Source: Chondrilla cf. caribensis | Lineage: Eukaryota; Porifera; Demospongiae; Chondrillida; Chondrillidae | Reading direction: 5' to 3' | Length of the DNA: 64,000 bases | NCBI GenBank assembly: GCA_964020155.1 | Contig: OZ026550.1 | Span: 3,863,852 to 3,927,851, forward strand | Part shown: positions 23,092-35,232 of the stretch, one piece after another | Layout of the letters: every line of letters begins with the position of its first letter | Numbering within the stretch: position 1 is the first letter of the stretch | Translations under genes and position numbers: made by a program | The notes under the pieces: model-generated | The model's input: only the letters and a program-made list of their open reading frames with translations | The model's database searches: none | What the model was told of the DNA's origin: nothing

Positions 23092-23407
23092 CAGGGGACA
23101 ATACCTATAGGTCTGTAAACCATAATTATGCACATAATCACCCGTGTTAATGTGATTTCCTATATTTATAACAGGAAATTGATATAGGATAGACAATCAT
23201 CTATACAAGATCGAGATAAACACATGCGCACAGTTCACGAGCCTCTGAGGCATTGGTGTTAGTGTGGATTATCTGCCATGAAACCAGACTGCGTTTTTCA
23301 ACGCTCCTGAATCCAAACGGATTTTTCCAACAATATATATTATTATCATTAATATCAGCATGGCTGTAGTATCTGTCGATGTACTTCTAATCTGTACTAT
23401 CTCAGTA

Positions 23408-23595
23408 TAACTCTTAACGTTTTCACTATTATTCAAAATCAGCTACAACTACAAGAACACTGACATGGAGCACTAATATGTTCTAGGCCTAACAAGACTC
23501 AACAGGTTACTACTAGTTAGCATTGTCTGTTAACAGCTACACAATAACTACTTAACACTTAAGTTAGTGAAAGGTCATGAACTGCTCATGCCACA
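23408..23595 (-). repeat. 3' LTR of the gypsy element
   Basis: Matches 27504-27690 except for an extra T in the GTTTTC run, TTCTAGG against TTTTAGG, GTGAAAGG against GTCAAAGG and GCCACA against GCTACA. Confidence 0.9.
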
Positions 23596-26500
23596 TCTCC
23601 CTTTCTCCAGTACACCAAACGGTTTGGTGGTGCGATGACTGTTCCAGTGCGAGAGCAAGTGTTATGACTTGGGGGACTGTCGTAACTAGAAGTCCCTGGA
23701 CTACGTTGTAGTTCCTCCGGGTTGTTGTCTCCACTTCGATTGATAGTGAGGTGTGCCTGGTTTCTTCGCACTTGTCCAGAAGGGGTCTCAATGATATAGG
23801 AGCGAGGAGGTCCTGCGTTCCCAACTATTCGGCCTGGGACTTGCCTGTCCCCTGTACGAACCCATACCTCCTGATCATCGAGTAGAGGGTCCCGAGGTCT
23901 CACATGATGACGCTTATCATACTGTTGGGTTTGCTTGGACTTGAACTCTGTATCCTTCTTGCGGAAAATAGTCGAGAAATGTCCATTGAGGTATGAGGTT
24001 GCCAGTCACCTGAGGTATGTCCGTGCGTAGTTTTCTTCCCATTAGCAATTCAGCTGGGCTGAGCCCGCACCAAGGCATTGGAGTGGTTCGGAAGGTGAGC
24101 AATGCTAGACAAGGGTCAGCTGTTTGGCATAGGATAGACTTCATGGTCTTGACAGACCTCTCCGCTAACCCATTGCTCTGGGGATAGTGTGGGCTGCTTG
24201 TTACGTGGCGAAACCCATAGCCTGCTGCAAACTCTTTCATCTCTTGTGACACATATTGAGGGCCATTGTCAGACACTAGAGTGGATGGGATGCCATGTCT
24301 TGAGAATATAGCTTTCATGGCAGCGACAATGCTTGATGACTTTGTTGAGTTGAGCTTCTGTACTTCAATGTATCGGGAGAAGTAATCAACCACGAGGATG
24401 TATTGCGAGCCCCGAAATTCGAAAAGGTCGGATCCTAGTTTTTCCCACGGGTGTTGTGGTAGTTGACTTGCAATCATTGGCTCCTTCGGTGGTATCGTTG
24501 TCTTTGTACAATGAGCACAGTTTCTGACAAACTCCTCCATCTCTTTGGCTACTCCTGGCCACCATACAGATGACACAATCATGAGGCGGCATCGTTGTAT
24601 ACCTTTGTGACCACGATGGATTTTTTCCAAGGTTTCTTTCCTCAAGGCAGAGGGGATCACAATTCTTCTTCCATGCAGTAGTAGGTCGTCGGCTAGGGAT
24701 AAATTATTCCTCTCTGGCCAGAAACGCAATACTGTACTGTCGAGCTGCTTCCTGTCTGGCCATCCCGACTTGCAGTATGAAATCAATTGAGCACAGACTG
24801 TATCCAACTGTTGGCTACGTTTGTAAGTCTCCAACGTGTGACTCTGAGCTGGTAGAGAAGATCGTATCGAGCTGACGAAGGATTCTGTCTTGGCGGCTTC
24901 CTCCATGTCTATGGGATCGGATGTGGTGTGTGGAGCTCTGGATAGAGCATCTGCAGTATAAAGAAACTTGCCTGGGGTGTGTGCTGCAACGTAATCAAAG
25001 CGAGCCAGTCTAAGACGGAACCTGAGGACGCGTGGTGGCAGGGTATCCAAATCCTTCTTGTTGAGAATGGGCACCAAAGGTTTGTGATCAGTTTCAATCT
25101 CAAATGTCTTTCCAAGGATGTACGTTGCAAAGCGCTCACAAGCCCAAGTAACTGCCAGTGCTTCCTTTTCAATTTGTGCATAACGTCTCGCAGTCTCGGA
25201 CATTGCAAGGGATGCGTAAGAGACTGGTTTCCAAGTCTTCTCTGAGCCCGGTGGTTGCTGTAGTAGCACAGCTCCAATGCCATACATTGATGCATCTGCA
25301 CTGACCTTGGTAGGCGCCTCTGGATCATAGACCATCAACACAGATGGGGATGTGAGCTCCTCCTTGAGCTTGGAAAAGGCTTCCTCCTGGGCTGGGCCCC
25401 ACATCCAGGCCTTTTTGGTGCTGAGCAGCTCTCTGAGTGGTTGAGTAATCTCGGCAATGTTGGGAGTAAATCGGCTGAGTTGATTAACTATCCCCAGGAA
25501 TCTACGGAGTTCTCCGATCGTCTGTGGCTGTGCCATCGTGGAAACTGCTGCTGTTTTCTCGGGGTCCTGCGATATACCCCTGTTGTCGATGACATGACCT
25601 AGAAAGGTGATGCGTTGCTTGTTAAACTCACACTTAGCCTTGTTAAGGGTAATGCCTGCGGAGGCAATCTTCTGCAAAACGTTGTGAAGTCGCTGGTCAT
25701 GCTCCTGTTGTGTGCGTCCAAAGACAAGCACGTCATCGACATGGCAGAGTGTGCCTTCCTCTCTTTCCAGGATGCGGTTCATCTGTTTTTGAAAATGCTC
25801 CGGAGCACTACTGATACCGAAAGGCAGCTTACAGAAACAATACCTTCCAAACGGTGTTATGAACGTGGTGAGGTGTTGAGATTCTTTGGAAAGAGGGATC
25901 TGCCAAAATCCCGAATTTGCGTCTAGTTTGCTGAAGACAGTTGCGCCTGTGAGCCTGGCCAGTGTTTCTTCAACCTTTGGGAGTGGATGTACCTCTCGTA
26001 GTACACTCTGATTCAGCTGCCTGAAATCCACACAAATACGGACATCGCCAGACTTCTTGGGAACCACTACCATTCCGGCGCACCAGGGAGTTGGCTCATC
26101 AACTTTTTTGATAACTCCAAGAGCTTCCATACGTCGAATCTCCAGCTCAACTTTCTTCCTGAGGGGTAATGGTACATTTCGTGGCGTGTAGAGTGCAAAG
26201 GGGTCTGCGTCTGGCTTGAGTTTAATTGTATATTCCTCTTGGAATGTACCCAGTCCTTGAAATAAGGTGGGGAAGTGCTCGGGTATTGACTTGGCACTCA
26301 CACTGTCCGTGTGTGTGAGCAAATGTAACCCTTGGATTGCTGGTAGTCCCAGTAAGTTGTGACGCAAATGCTTCAGGACATACAGTGATTGCCGACTTTC
26401 TTTCCCTTTGTGAGCGAGGGTGCAGGATACTCGACCAAGGACCTCAAGGGGTTTGCGATCAGGGCCGCATAGGACCTTATCCACTACTTCCATTTTTCCC

Positions 26501-27495
26501 AGCTTAAGGGCGTTGAAGGTGTTCTCTGAGACAGCTGTTACTTCAGCTCCAGTATCCAATTTGAAGAGGACCTTGGCACCTCCAATCGAAATAGTTGTTG
26601 TCCACTTGTCGGATTGAGAAGAACCTACTGCGTCAAGGTATGCTGTATCATAGTAATCTGAATCTTGCGCACCCACTGGTGGGTGAAGGGCTGGTTCTGA
26701 GGTGACATCTGCAATCGATTTGGAATAGCACTGTGAGCTGTAATGTCCCTTCCTCCGACATTTATGGCAGGTTGCATCCCTTGCCGGGCACTGTTGACGA
26801 GAATGGGCTTCTTTACCACAGCGACTACACTTTCCTGTTGATGCGTTTTGTCTGCTGTTGGATGAAGGAGGTTTCCCGAACCTCCTGAATGCCGGTCGAT
26901 TTCCTTTGTGCTTCTTATTTCCCTGAACGAATTCCAGCGCACGCTCTTCCTTGAAATCTTTTTTGAGAAAAGCTTGCTGTTCGTGTACTGCCACTCGTTG
27001 GCGTACCATGGTCTTGGCCTTTTCCAGGGTTAAGTCCGCGTCTAACTGCAGCCTTTCAGACAGAGCTTGATCGAGAATACCGACCACGATTCGGTCACGA
27101 ATCATTTCCTCTTTGAGATCGTTGAAGGAACAATTTTCTGCTAGGTTGTACAAACTGGTGATGAATTCATCTACCGTTTCGTCCGTCTTTTGACTCCTGC
27201 GGTTGAAGCGAGCTCTTTCGAAAATGACGTCCTTCCGAACTTTGAAGAATCCGTCGAAATGGGAGATTACCCTATCGTATTTCTGCCGATCGTCCTCGCT
27301 GATATTCGTTGACGAGAGAACCTCCTCTGCATTTTCGCCCATGCAGTAAAGTAGCGTGGAAACCTGCCGTTTGTCGTCCTCTGTGCTGAGACCCGAGGCG
27401 AGGCGAAACTGGTCGAACCGTCTTTTCCATCGCGACCACTCGTCCGGTTGCTTGAAATCGAAAGCAGCTGGGGGTTGAAGGCGAACACTTGCCAT
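23586..27495 (-). pseudogene. Gypsy gag-pol polyprotein with one frameshift near the C terminus
   Basis: The start is taken at 27495 (MASVRLQPP), just outside the 5' LTR; a longer frame would begin inside the LTR. Order: gag; two CCHC knuckles (CSRCGKEAHSRQQC and CHKCRRKGHYSSQC, about residues 222-255); aspartic protease DTGAEV (about 312); reverse transcriptase with CHVDD at about 584; RNase H (ADASMYGIGAVLL, IEKEALAVTWA); integrase with an HHCC finger and a D-D-E triad in GSDLFEF, SDNGPQY and GLAERS (about 1020, 1075, 1109). A one-base shift near 23960 moves the integrase tail into another frame (23903-23586, ending VYWRKGDVA). Gag and pol are fused, with no shift between them. Confidence 0.9.
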
Positions 27496-27503
27496 CCCAC
27501 TTC

Positions 27504-27690
27504 TGACTCTTAACGTTTCACTATTATTCAAAATCAGCTACAACTACAAGAACACTGACATGGAGCACTAATATGTTTTAGGCCTAACAAGACTCAACAG
27601 GTTACTACTAGTTAGCATTGTCTGTTAACAGCTACACAATAACTACTTAACACTTAAGTTAGTCAAAGGTCATGAACTGCTCATGCTACA
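27504..27690 (-). repeat. 5' LTR of the gypsy element
   Basis: Pair of 23408-23595. On the minus strand it starts TGTAGCATGAGC and ends AAGAGTCA, four bases before a TGG that could begin the tRNA primer site. Confidence 0.9.
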
Positions 27691-28364
27691 ATGGCTAGAT
27701 TCCAATGGTCTGTTTGTTCCAATTGCATGCACCCTACCTTGTTCCATTGCATTATTACTATTTCTTTATCATCAATCTCAATATAATACATAGATCCTTT
27801 CCAAATTTCCAATGCATGACTCTTCAATGTTTTCAAACTCACATTTTGAACTACATCACATGAAGTGTGCAGCTTGTTATGATGTCATATGTGGTATATG
27901 TTATCAAGCTAATAATAATAATAATGTAACTTGTAATTAAAATCATATTATTATTATTTATAATATCACATACAATATTAATATTATTTATAATTCATAA
28001 TAATAATGATTGTCCCTCATCGATCTCTCAGTGTGTAATGGAGGGCCGTATCCCTCCAAAATGAACTTCATGTTTATACAGTAACATCTTCATTACTATT
28101 ATTTGTCATTATCACCATTATTATTACTATTGCCATTTTTCTTTATTGTTATCGTTATCATTATATTATAATTAGTTTAATATTAATCTCATAATTGAAA
28201 AAAATAATTATAATTCATAATAATATTCATATATTATTCTCTGTAAATGTGAAAGTAAAAATTTAATGTTCATGAGCAATTCTACATAAAATCACTACAT
28301 ACTAGCTAGTAACAACATAAGGTATGTAAATGAAATGTCCCATTCTCCACTTGAAGATGGAGAG
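27691..28364. other. AT-rich spacer, TAA/TAT-rich
   Basis: Strings of ATTATTATT and TAATAATAA and no convincing ORF. No match to the unit modules was noticed. Confidence 0.5.
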
Positions 28365-29252
28365 TTAGAGTGTGACAATCCTACTGTTACCACAATCAGC
28401 TACAAAAATATAGCCATTGTCATCAATAGCTACTCCAAAAGGAGATTTCAGTCCAACATATATTTCTTCATGTCACATTCTCCACTCAGTGTGAAGATGA
28501 AGAGCTTCTTAGCCTTCCGGGATGCTACTACAATATTATGGTCGTCATTAGGGAGAGCTAGACCAGTTGGTTCATTCAAGACATTATCCCTGAACCGTAG
28601 AATAAAGCAGCCATCTTGTTGGAAGACTTGAACACAATTGTTCCAATGATCACTAACATACACTAAACCATCTTGAGCGATACAGATCTGTTCTGGATGG
28701 TTGAACTTTCCTGGCTGTGATCCTTTGGACCCAAAGGTGTACTGGAACTCTCCATCCTCACTGTACGCTATTATCTTATGACTATCATAGTCAGCTACAA
28801 ATAATAATCCTTTTTTGTTAATAAGTCCACTAGGTCCACTAAGTTTGTCTCATGCATTGAAACTTTGTTACTAACAAACTTTTCATTTGGTGTGTACACT
28901 GTAATACACTTCTTGTCATAATAGCTGACTGCTATGTTGCTATGACTGAGTTCAGCAACACCATCAAGGGCGCCGGCAGCTCTGGTATTTTCTACTCTGA
29001 AGGTTTGCATAATGCCACTCTTCCCATCAAAAGTACAGATCTCTTTGCTCTCTCTGTCTGTAGCTAACAACACACTCCTGGTAACCGATAGTGCTTGGAA
29101 TTCTCTATCCTTTTGAGGATCTCTGATTTCTTGTTTGATAGTGTTCAGATAACTCTACCTTCACTGGACTGCCTTTGATGTGATCACCATTTATGGTCAC
29201 AACCAGATCCGACTGGTTGAATGGGACACACTTGAACTCCATCTGGTATGTG
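28365..29252 (-). pseudogene. TRIM-NHL C-terminal pseudogene (end of filamin repeat plus NHL propeller)
   Basis: Homologous to the last 300 residues of the gene at 29845-32019. It keeps the end of the filamin repeat (VTINGDHIKGSPV), NHL blades such as ATDRESKEICTFDG, QICIAQDGLVYVSDHWNN and VASRKAKKLFIFT, and the final DCGNSRIVTL plus stop (28365-28367). Frameshifts occur near 28800, in a duplicated LVDLVDL stretch, and around 28480. Homology stops abruptly at about 29252, so the RING, B-boxes and coiled coil are gone. It is a head-to-tail neighbour of the intact gene. Confidence 0.85.
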
Positions 29253-29844
29253 ATAGAGACCCTGTAATTCTAGACACAGTCACTACATTTATACAATATT
29301 ATTGTACCCGTAATTTTATTGTGGAGTTAATGAATCTTAATGATGGATAAATTTTGTGCATAATGGAGTCAATTATTATGATAATAATTATATGAATGCA
29401 AATTTCTCATGTTAATCAGTCTACAGAACACTATCATATTATATATAAACCTTTACTCAAAACTAATCATAGCTTGAGTGCACATGCTGGCACAGACGTG
29501 TGCATGTACTAGTGTATCACACAATTTCTTCATTAAAACCCCCATTGCCACTAAACTTCAATCATACTCTCAACTGAAGTGAACCCCCTCTATGTATCAG
29601 TTATCTTCATATCATATATGCATGGTGGACCATGGTAGTAGTAGTGGTTGAGGCTCTTATGCCAGCAAATTATCATATTATTATATATACCAATATTTTC
29701 ATAATACACATACCTTTTAAATGTAAAAGAAATAATTTTAACGATTCCACACAAACTAAATCACTGCTCACTAGCACTCTACTGCTAATAACAACAACAT
29801 GCAGGTTAGTGAATTGTACTCATTCTCCACTTGAAGATGGAGAG
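29253..29844. other. Spacer between two TRIM-NHL copies
   Basis: AT-rich, without a clear ORF. The TRIM terminator region should lie near 29800-29844, but no perfect AATAAA on the minus strand was identified with confidence. Confidence 0.45.
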
Positions 29845-32019
29845 TTAGAGTTTGACAATCCTACTGTTACCACAATCAGCTACAAAAATAAAGCCATTGT
29901 CATCAATAGCTATTCCAAAAGGAGATTTCAGTCCAACATCTCTTACTTCATATACACATTCTCCACTCGGTGTGAAGATGGAGAGTTTGTGAGCCTTCCG
30001 GGATGCTACTACTATATGGCTGTCTTTAGTGAGAGCTAGACCAGTTGGTGTTTTCAAGACTTTCTTTCCGAACTGTAGAACAAAGCGGCCATCTTGTTGG
30101 AAGACTTGAATGCGATTGTTACCACGATCACTAGCATACACTAAACCATCTTGAGCAATACAGATCTGTTCTGGACTGTTGAACTCTCCTGGCTGTGATC
30201 CTTTGGACCCAAAGGAGTACTGGAACTCTCCATCCTCACTGTACGCTATTATCTTATGACTATCATTGTCAGCTACAAATAATAGTCCTTTGTTGTTAAC
30301 TGCCAGTCCAACGCCACGTTTGTCTGATCCAAATTTCCTAACGAGCTCTCCATTTGGTGTGTACACTGTAATCTGTTTCCTGTCATCATTGACTGCTATG
30401 TTGCCATCACTGAGTTCAGTAACACCCTCGAAGTGGGATCCATCAATGTAGGATACATCATCTCTTACACCAAAGGTCTTCAATAATTTACTATTTCCAT
30501 CAAAAATACACATCTCTTTGTTCTCTTTGTCCGTAGCTAACAACGACCCACTCCTGGTGACTGACAGTGCTCGGAAGTCTCTCTTCTTTTGAGGATCTCT
30601 AATTTCTTGTTTGATAGTGTTCGGATAACATATCTCCAACTTCACTGGACTGCCTTTGATGTGGTCACCATTCACGGTCACAACCAGTTTGGACTGGTTA
30701 GATGGGACACACTTGAACTCCACCCGGTACGTACCATCTCCTTTGTCCTTCACTTGACCCGACACTGGAACTCCACATGTAGTTGGAGTGAGGACTGCTC
30801 TCACATTCTCTCCTCCAAACACACACTGACTACCACTGTGGTCTCTAGTCACTACCTTGAAGCTAGGTGGCTTACTCCAAGGACGACATACCACAGTGTT
30901 GTTGGCTATGTCCCGTCCTTCCATGGTACAGTTTGGAGGATGAGCTCCCAAGGACACACGACCCATTGTGGACAAGACCTTCTCAACATTATCTCTCTTC
31001 TCGCCTACGAAGTGGATACTGGAACTGGAAGGAGGGGGCGGAGGGATGGGTGTGGATGTCAATGTGGACATTCTCTGGACCATCACTCTACGAACAGACA
31101 ACTGTTCTCTTGTTGTACCATTGTGGATGATATCCTCAGCCGTTGTCTTGAACTGCCCTAGCTGATTCATTTTGTGTTGGAGAACTGTCCTGTATTCTTC
31201 TAGCTCATTTCTTTTCTTCTTTGCACCTTCTTCCACTTTAGCAACAAGACGAGCACAGTGATTGGTGACGGCCTCAAATATATTATTTTTTAGGGCAGCA
31301 ATGTTTTGTTTGGAGCAATTTTCTTGTTGATAAATTCTGACAAGTTGGTTGTCAACATCTTGTAGGGAGGTGGCCATTTTCTCCATTCTCTTATCAGCTG
31401 ATTTGATGCACTGAACAAAAGGCTGTTTGTTCACTTTACCAACTTCATCATCAACAAACACCACTCTGTGTGACTGGTGAGGACCCACAACTGGACATGC
31501 CATACAGATCACTTCCTCACAGTCTTGACAGTAGAGCTCTAATTCCTTCTTGTGAGCGGAGCAGAGAGGAGACTTTCGGAGGTCAATGGAACCTTTTTTC
31601 GGGACTTCTTCTAATGGAACGATTTTGTGCTTCTTCAGAAAAGCGAGAGTTCGATGCCCACTGTGACACTCCTCACAGAGTGGACCAGGACAATCAGAAC
31701 AGAATGCTACAGCTAACTGAGGAGATTCGTGTTCGGCGTAACAGAAAGTACCTTCTTCTTCGCGCGCTCTACTGATAACTTTCCTTTTAGCGAACGAGTG
31801 ACTCGAAAAACCGTCACCAGGAACGTCGAATTCTTCTTCGCACTGCGAACAAGATATTTTCCTTTTCATCAGTTTCTCGTGGCATTCTTTCTTCTCACAA
31901 ATGCTCACAGAGTGTAAACAAGGAAGGCACAGTAGTTCATCGACTTTTTCTCCACAAGAAACGCAAGAGGAGTCCAAATCTTTGGCTACAAGTGGTGTAT
32001 CAACGGGAAGCTCCGCCAT
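29845..32019 (-). CDS. TRIM-NHL protein: RING, two B-boxes, coiled coil, filamin repeat, six NHL repeats
   Basis: One open exon of 724 codons. A RING-like zinc region (Cys19 to about Cys60: CVSCGEKVDELLCLPCLHS...ISCSQC) would confer E3 ubiquitin-ligase activity. B-box 1 is at about 92-137 (FCYAEHESPQ...CSDCPGPLCEEC) and B-box 2 at about 151-195 (CSAHKKELELYCQDCEEVIC). A coiled coil covers about 200-310, an Ig-like filamin repeat about 360-455 (GDGTYRVEF, VNGDHIKGSPVKL), and six NHL blades about 470-724 (GLLFVADNDSHKII, GLVYASDRGNNRIQVF, FIFVADCGNSRIV). This is the TRIM2/3/71-type order. In animals such proteins bind RNA or substrates through the NHL propeller. The start MAELPVDTPL matches several remnants in the window. 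It is intact, intronless across the coding region and the only full-length copy here. It points away from the orphan exon across a shared promoter. Confidence 0.92.
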   Translation of the reverse strand: MAELPVDTPLVAKDLDSSCVSCGEKVDELLCLPCLHSVSICEKKECHEKLMKRKISCSQCEEEFDVPGDGFSSHSFAKRKVISRAREEEGTFCYAEHESPQLAVAFCSDCPGPLCEECHSGHRTLAFLKKHKIVPLEEVPKKGSIDLRKSPLCSAHKKELELYCQDCEEVICMACPVVGPHQSHRVVFVDDEVGKVNKQPFVQCIKSADKRMEKMATSLQDVDNQLVRIYQQENCSKQNIAALKNNIFEAVTNHCARLVAKVEEGAKKKRNELEEYRTVLQHKMNQLGQFKTTAEDIIHNGTTREQLSVRRVMVQRMSTLTSTPIPPPPPSSSSIHFVGEKRDNVEKVLSTMGRVSLGAHPPNCTMEGRDIANNTVVCRPWSKPPSFKVVTRDHSGSQCVFGGENVRAVLTPTTCGVPVSGQVKDKGDGTYRVEFKCVPSNQSKLVVTVNGDHIKGSPVKLEICYPNTIKQEIRDPQKKRDFRALSVTRSGSLLATDKENKEMCIFDGNSKLLKTFGVRDDVSYIDGSHFEGVTELSDGNIAVNDDRKQITVYTPNGELVRKFGSDKRGVGLAVNNKGLLFVADNDSHKIIAYSEDGEFQYSFGSKGSQPGEFNSPEQICIAQDGLVYASDRGNNRIQVFQQDGRFVLQFGKKVLKTPTGLALTKDSHIVVASRKAHKLSIFTPSGECVYEVRDVGLKSPFGIAIDDNGFIFVADCGNSRIVKL

Positions 32020-32187
32020 TTTCAGGAAGTGTTCAAGGCACGTAGTGTCATCTCAGCCAATAAAATATCCCAGTTATTCATTCTCTACATTGTGTTAACA
32101 AATGGAACGCACGTGCATACATCTAATACTAACGCTACATTATGTGCTTCAATAATGGTTCTCCTGTATAATGTGTGAGGAGTTAGA
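32020..32187. promoter_or_regulatory. Bidirectional promoter of the intact TRIM gene
   Basis: The 168-bp segment corresponds to 12496-12665. The E-box (GCACGTGCATAC at about 32109) is kept, but the inverted CCAAT reads AGTTATTCATTC instead of AGCTATTGGTTC, so that site is lost here. Confidence 0.5.
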
Positions 32188-32295
32188 ATGTCAGGCCTAG
32201 GGTAGAGAGCCTGATATCATCAATGGAGGTTGACAATATCAGCTATCAAGAGGGATCATAATATCAATTCTACAACGTACCAGAGACTTGTACAG
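32188..32295 (+). pseudogene. Orphan-gene exon 1 remnant, unit 4
   Basis: Starts ATGTCAGGCCTAGGGTAG, the same four-base loss and in-frame TAG as at 20350, 42118, 52135 and 52872. The donor GTACAT is kept. Confidence 0.6.
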
Positions 32296-32694
32296 GTACA
32301 TATGCATATGTACAAATCATTGTACACCACTTGCTGACAAATTTGTTCACAGCATACTATTTACTCATATACTATTATATTTACTCATTCATTATATGAT
32401 TATAGTACTTTTTATAGTACATTATTTTTGTAGAGCATAATAAGTCACACTATTAGCTAGGCATAAGGCATTACTGCAACAATTATCTAAACATTTTGTT
32501 ATAAGTACATACATCCAATTCCATCATGCATGGAAATATTATGTCAACAGTAATGTATGTTATAATAATAATATTTTTCTTATTAATATTCAATTGACTA
32601 CGTATAACATGTTTTACACAGAGTCTAAAGACTCTCATGACAATCCGCTACTTTGCTGACACAGCATTTCCACTGAGGGCAGAACATAACTAGG

Positions 32695-32758
32695 CTAGGC
32701 CTTCATGTCCTTTTTCCCAAATATCTTCTTCAGTGATCCTCTCATGACCCCCACTGAC
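32695..32758 (-). CDS. Basic-tail terminal exon, unit 4
   Basis: After the acceptor TCTTCTGTTCCTCCAG it reads SVGVMRGSLKKIFGKKDMKA and stop. Same 64-nt length and phase as at 20807-20870. Confidence 0.45.
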
Positions 32759-33255
32759 CTGGAGGAACAGAAGACAGTATAATGACGCAAACTAATAAGT
32801 TTGATATATGCATGTATGCACTTAGGTAAGTGTATATATATATGAATAATATTGTGAAGCAAAATAACATGGTATTATTTCATAATTCTGTATATACATG
32901 TACAATTAGTATAATCAGATCTGGAAGGTGATTAGTTATTGAAATTTGTGAGCTACATATGTGTGTACACATGTACGTACATAGGTACTTATCTATTGTA
33001 CAATGTATTACTATGTAATATAGGTATGCAACTGTATGTAACTATATGCAAACTCCATGTTGGCTACAACCACATACTGCACATTACGTATACTGAATGT
33101 GTTCTAATTCAATGCCCATATCATATTATGTGCCTACATACATATAGGCACACTGCAATTGTAATCATAGTCAAGGATTGGATGATTCGAGCACACCATA
33201 AACAGTACTCATTTATGTCAATCTAATTACAATAATACATTTCTACTAACTACAG

Positions 33256-33298
33256 GAGGATTAAGACAGAATGTATGTCCAATTATCATTAAGCTATG
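33256..33298 (+). pseudogene. Orphan-gene exon 2 remnant, unit 4
   Basis: Acceptor ACTACAG is kept. GAGGATTAAGAC carries TAA where the intact copy has TAT, and the donor reads ATAAAA instead of GTAAGA. Confidence 0.6.
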
Positions 33299-33354
33299 AT
33301 AAAATTACAAATTTCACTGGAAAATCATTACATTATGCTACCGTGTATGACTGC

Positions 33355-33590
33355 AATACAGTGTATTTTTGTATCTTTGCATTGTGTGTAATGTACATGG
33401 TGTCGAGAGCCCATCTTTGAGCAGGCTGTATCATCCATGCTGTACTTTGGTATCTGTGTATTGTGTGATATGTACATGGTGTCGAGAGCACGTCTTTGAG
33501 CAGGCTGTATCCACCATGATGTATTTTGGTATCTCTGTATTGTGTGCAATGGTCATGGTGTTGACAGCATATTTTCAAGCAGCCTGTTAA
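33355..33590. repeat. 79-bp tandem repeat, about three copies
   Basis: GTATCT(T/G/C)TG(C/T)ATTGTGTG recurs at 33371, 33450 and 33529, each followed by GTACATGGTGTCGAGAGC or a variant and TTGAGCAGGCTGTAT. Exact 79-base period. Confidence 0.85.
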
Positions 33591-33731
33591 TTGACTAGAC
33601 CATGTTTTGACATTTTATATAATGTTGTATCATTGATGCATCATTATTTTTATGTTTTCCTAATCCTGTATAGAGGACCCATAAGAAAGACTGATTCCAA
33701 GCTGCATAAAAGAAGAAATGGAAAGTTCACT

Positions 33732-33733
<2 letters not shown>

Positions 33734-33777
<44 letters not shown>

Positions 33778-33885
33778 ACACCATAGATACTGTATACACA
33801 CACACACACTCACACCCACCCACACACCCACACACAGTTGCACACACACACACGCACACATTAGCACGTGCGCACACACACACGT

Positions 33886-33942
<57 letters not shown>

Positions 33943-33958
33943 CACACACACACACACA

Positions 33959-34022
<64 letters not shown>

Positions 34023-34036
34023 TGCACACACACACA

Positions 34037-34101
<65 letters not shown>
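33734..34101. repeat. (CA)n microsatellite
   Basis: About 370 bases with CG and GTGC interruptions. The following 34102-34570 is AT-rich and holds no gene I can see. Confidence 0.95.
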
Positions 34102-34570
34102 TAAATATGCATGCTTGGTGTGTATTTTAAGTGCTCTGCTGTTATTGCTCCCATAGGAGGAAGCTGTATAATTAATGTGATGTAGGGATTATCATATAAC
34201 AGTACACACAGTACCTGTATGTTGTTGTATTGTCGTGCACTTTAATTCTCCTGTATGTGTTATACTGTATTGTTTATGATGTAATTATATTTGCATTACA
34301 ATATTATGTCATGAAAAAAATTTTTTGAGAAGCATAATATTATAATATTAATATTATTGTTAGTTCATACAATGTCATTGATAATAGAAAAAGAATTGCA
34401 AAATTGGGTCCCATTTATAGTCTTCTTTTATTTCCTCCACCAGAGGTGATTCCTCTTCCTCATTGCTAGACTCATTATCTTGCATAACCATCTACAATTA
34501 CACAGTAAAATGAACTATTAAACAAATACTTCATGAGTATATGCCATTGATCATATGTAATATAATACGG

Positions 34571-35014
34571 TACGGTTCAAAAAAAACTAAACGTTACCGG
34601 ATAAAAGTTACCTGTTAATCCGATAACAGTTAGCGCTTTTCGGTTAAAAGTTAACTGATTTTTGGTAACCGTTAACCGATAACCGTTAACGGATAACCCT
34701 CAATGGTACGTTATAAATTCTTAATCGTTGAAAAACAAGGTCTTAAAGTATCGAATGCGAGTGTTTGAGTAAGGATTCAAAAGCACAAAAGACACGGGGA
34801 CATCTCTCCGTCTTCCTGGATCTAGTCGACCGACTCTTCGACAGATCGTTCGTGAGTTACGCAATTCACAGCTGTTATTTGGTAATATACGCTTATGTAT
34901 TAATGATTACGCAATAAAAAACCTACCGGTAACGGTTAACGGATAACGGTTAACCGTTAACTGTTAACTGAAAAAAGGTAAAGGTGATTACCGTTTAGTT
35001 TTTTTTGAACCGTA
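34571..35014. mobile_element. MITE of about 444 bp with 23-bp terminal inverted repeats
   Basis: The left end TACGGTTCAAAAAAAACTAA (34571 on) is mirrored by ...TTTTTTTTGAACCGTA ending at 35014. Inside each end are runs of GGTTAACGGATAACC-type palindromic words, which would fold strongly. No coding sequence is present. It lies between two CA microsatellites. Confidence 0.8.
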
Positions 35015-35036
35015 CTGTACTGTTACTTCACATGCA

Positions 35037-35232
<196 letters not shown>

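Larger units (their letters stand above)
23408..27690 (-). mobile_element. Ty3/gypsy LTR retrotransposon, minus strand, nearly intact
   Basis: Two direct repeats of about 187 bp (23408-23595 and 27504-27690) flank a gag-pol frame. They differ at about four positions, so the insertion is fairly recent. On the minus strand the LTR starts TGT(A/G)GCATGAGC. A purine tract (GGAGAAAGGGAGA, complement of about 23597-23609) precedes the 3' LTR. No target-site duplication was recognised. There is no envelope gene. Confidence 0.93.

Noticed and set aside
30589..31161. Plus-strand frame of 190 codons
   Set aside because: Shadow of the TRIM-NHL gene on the other strand.
33734..34101. A CRISPR-like or satellite array
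   Set aside because: Simple dinucleotide repeats without spacers of regular length.
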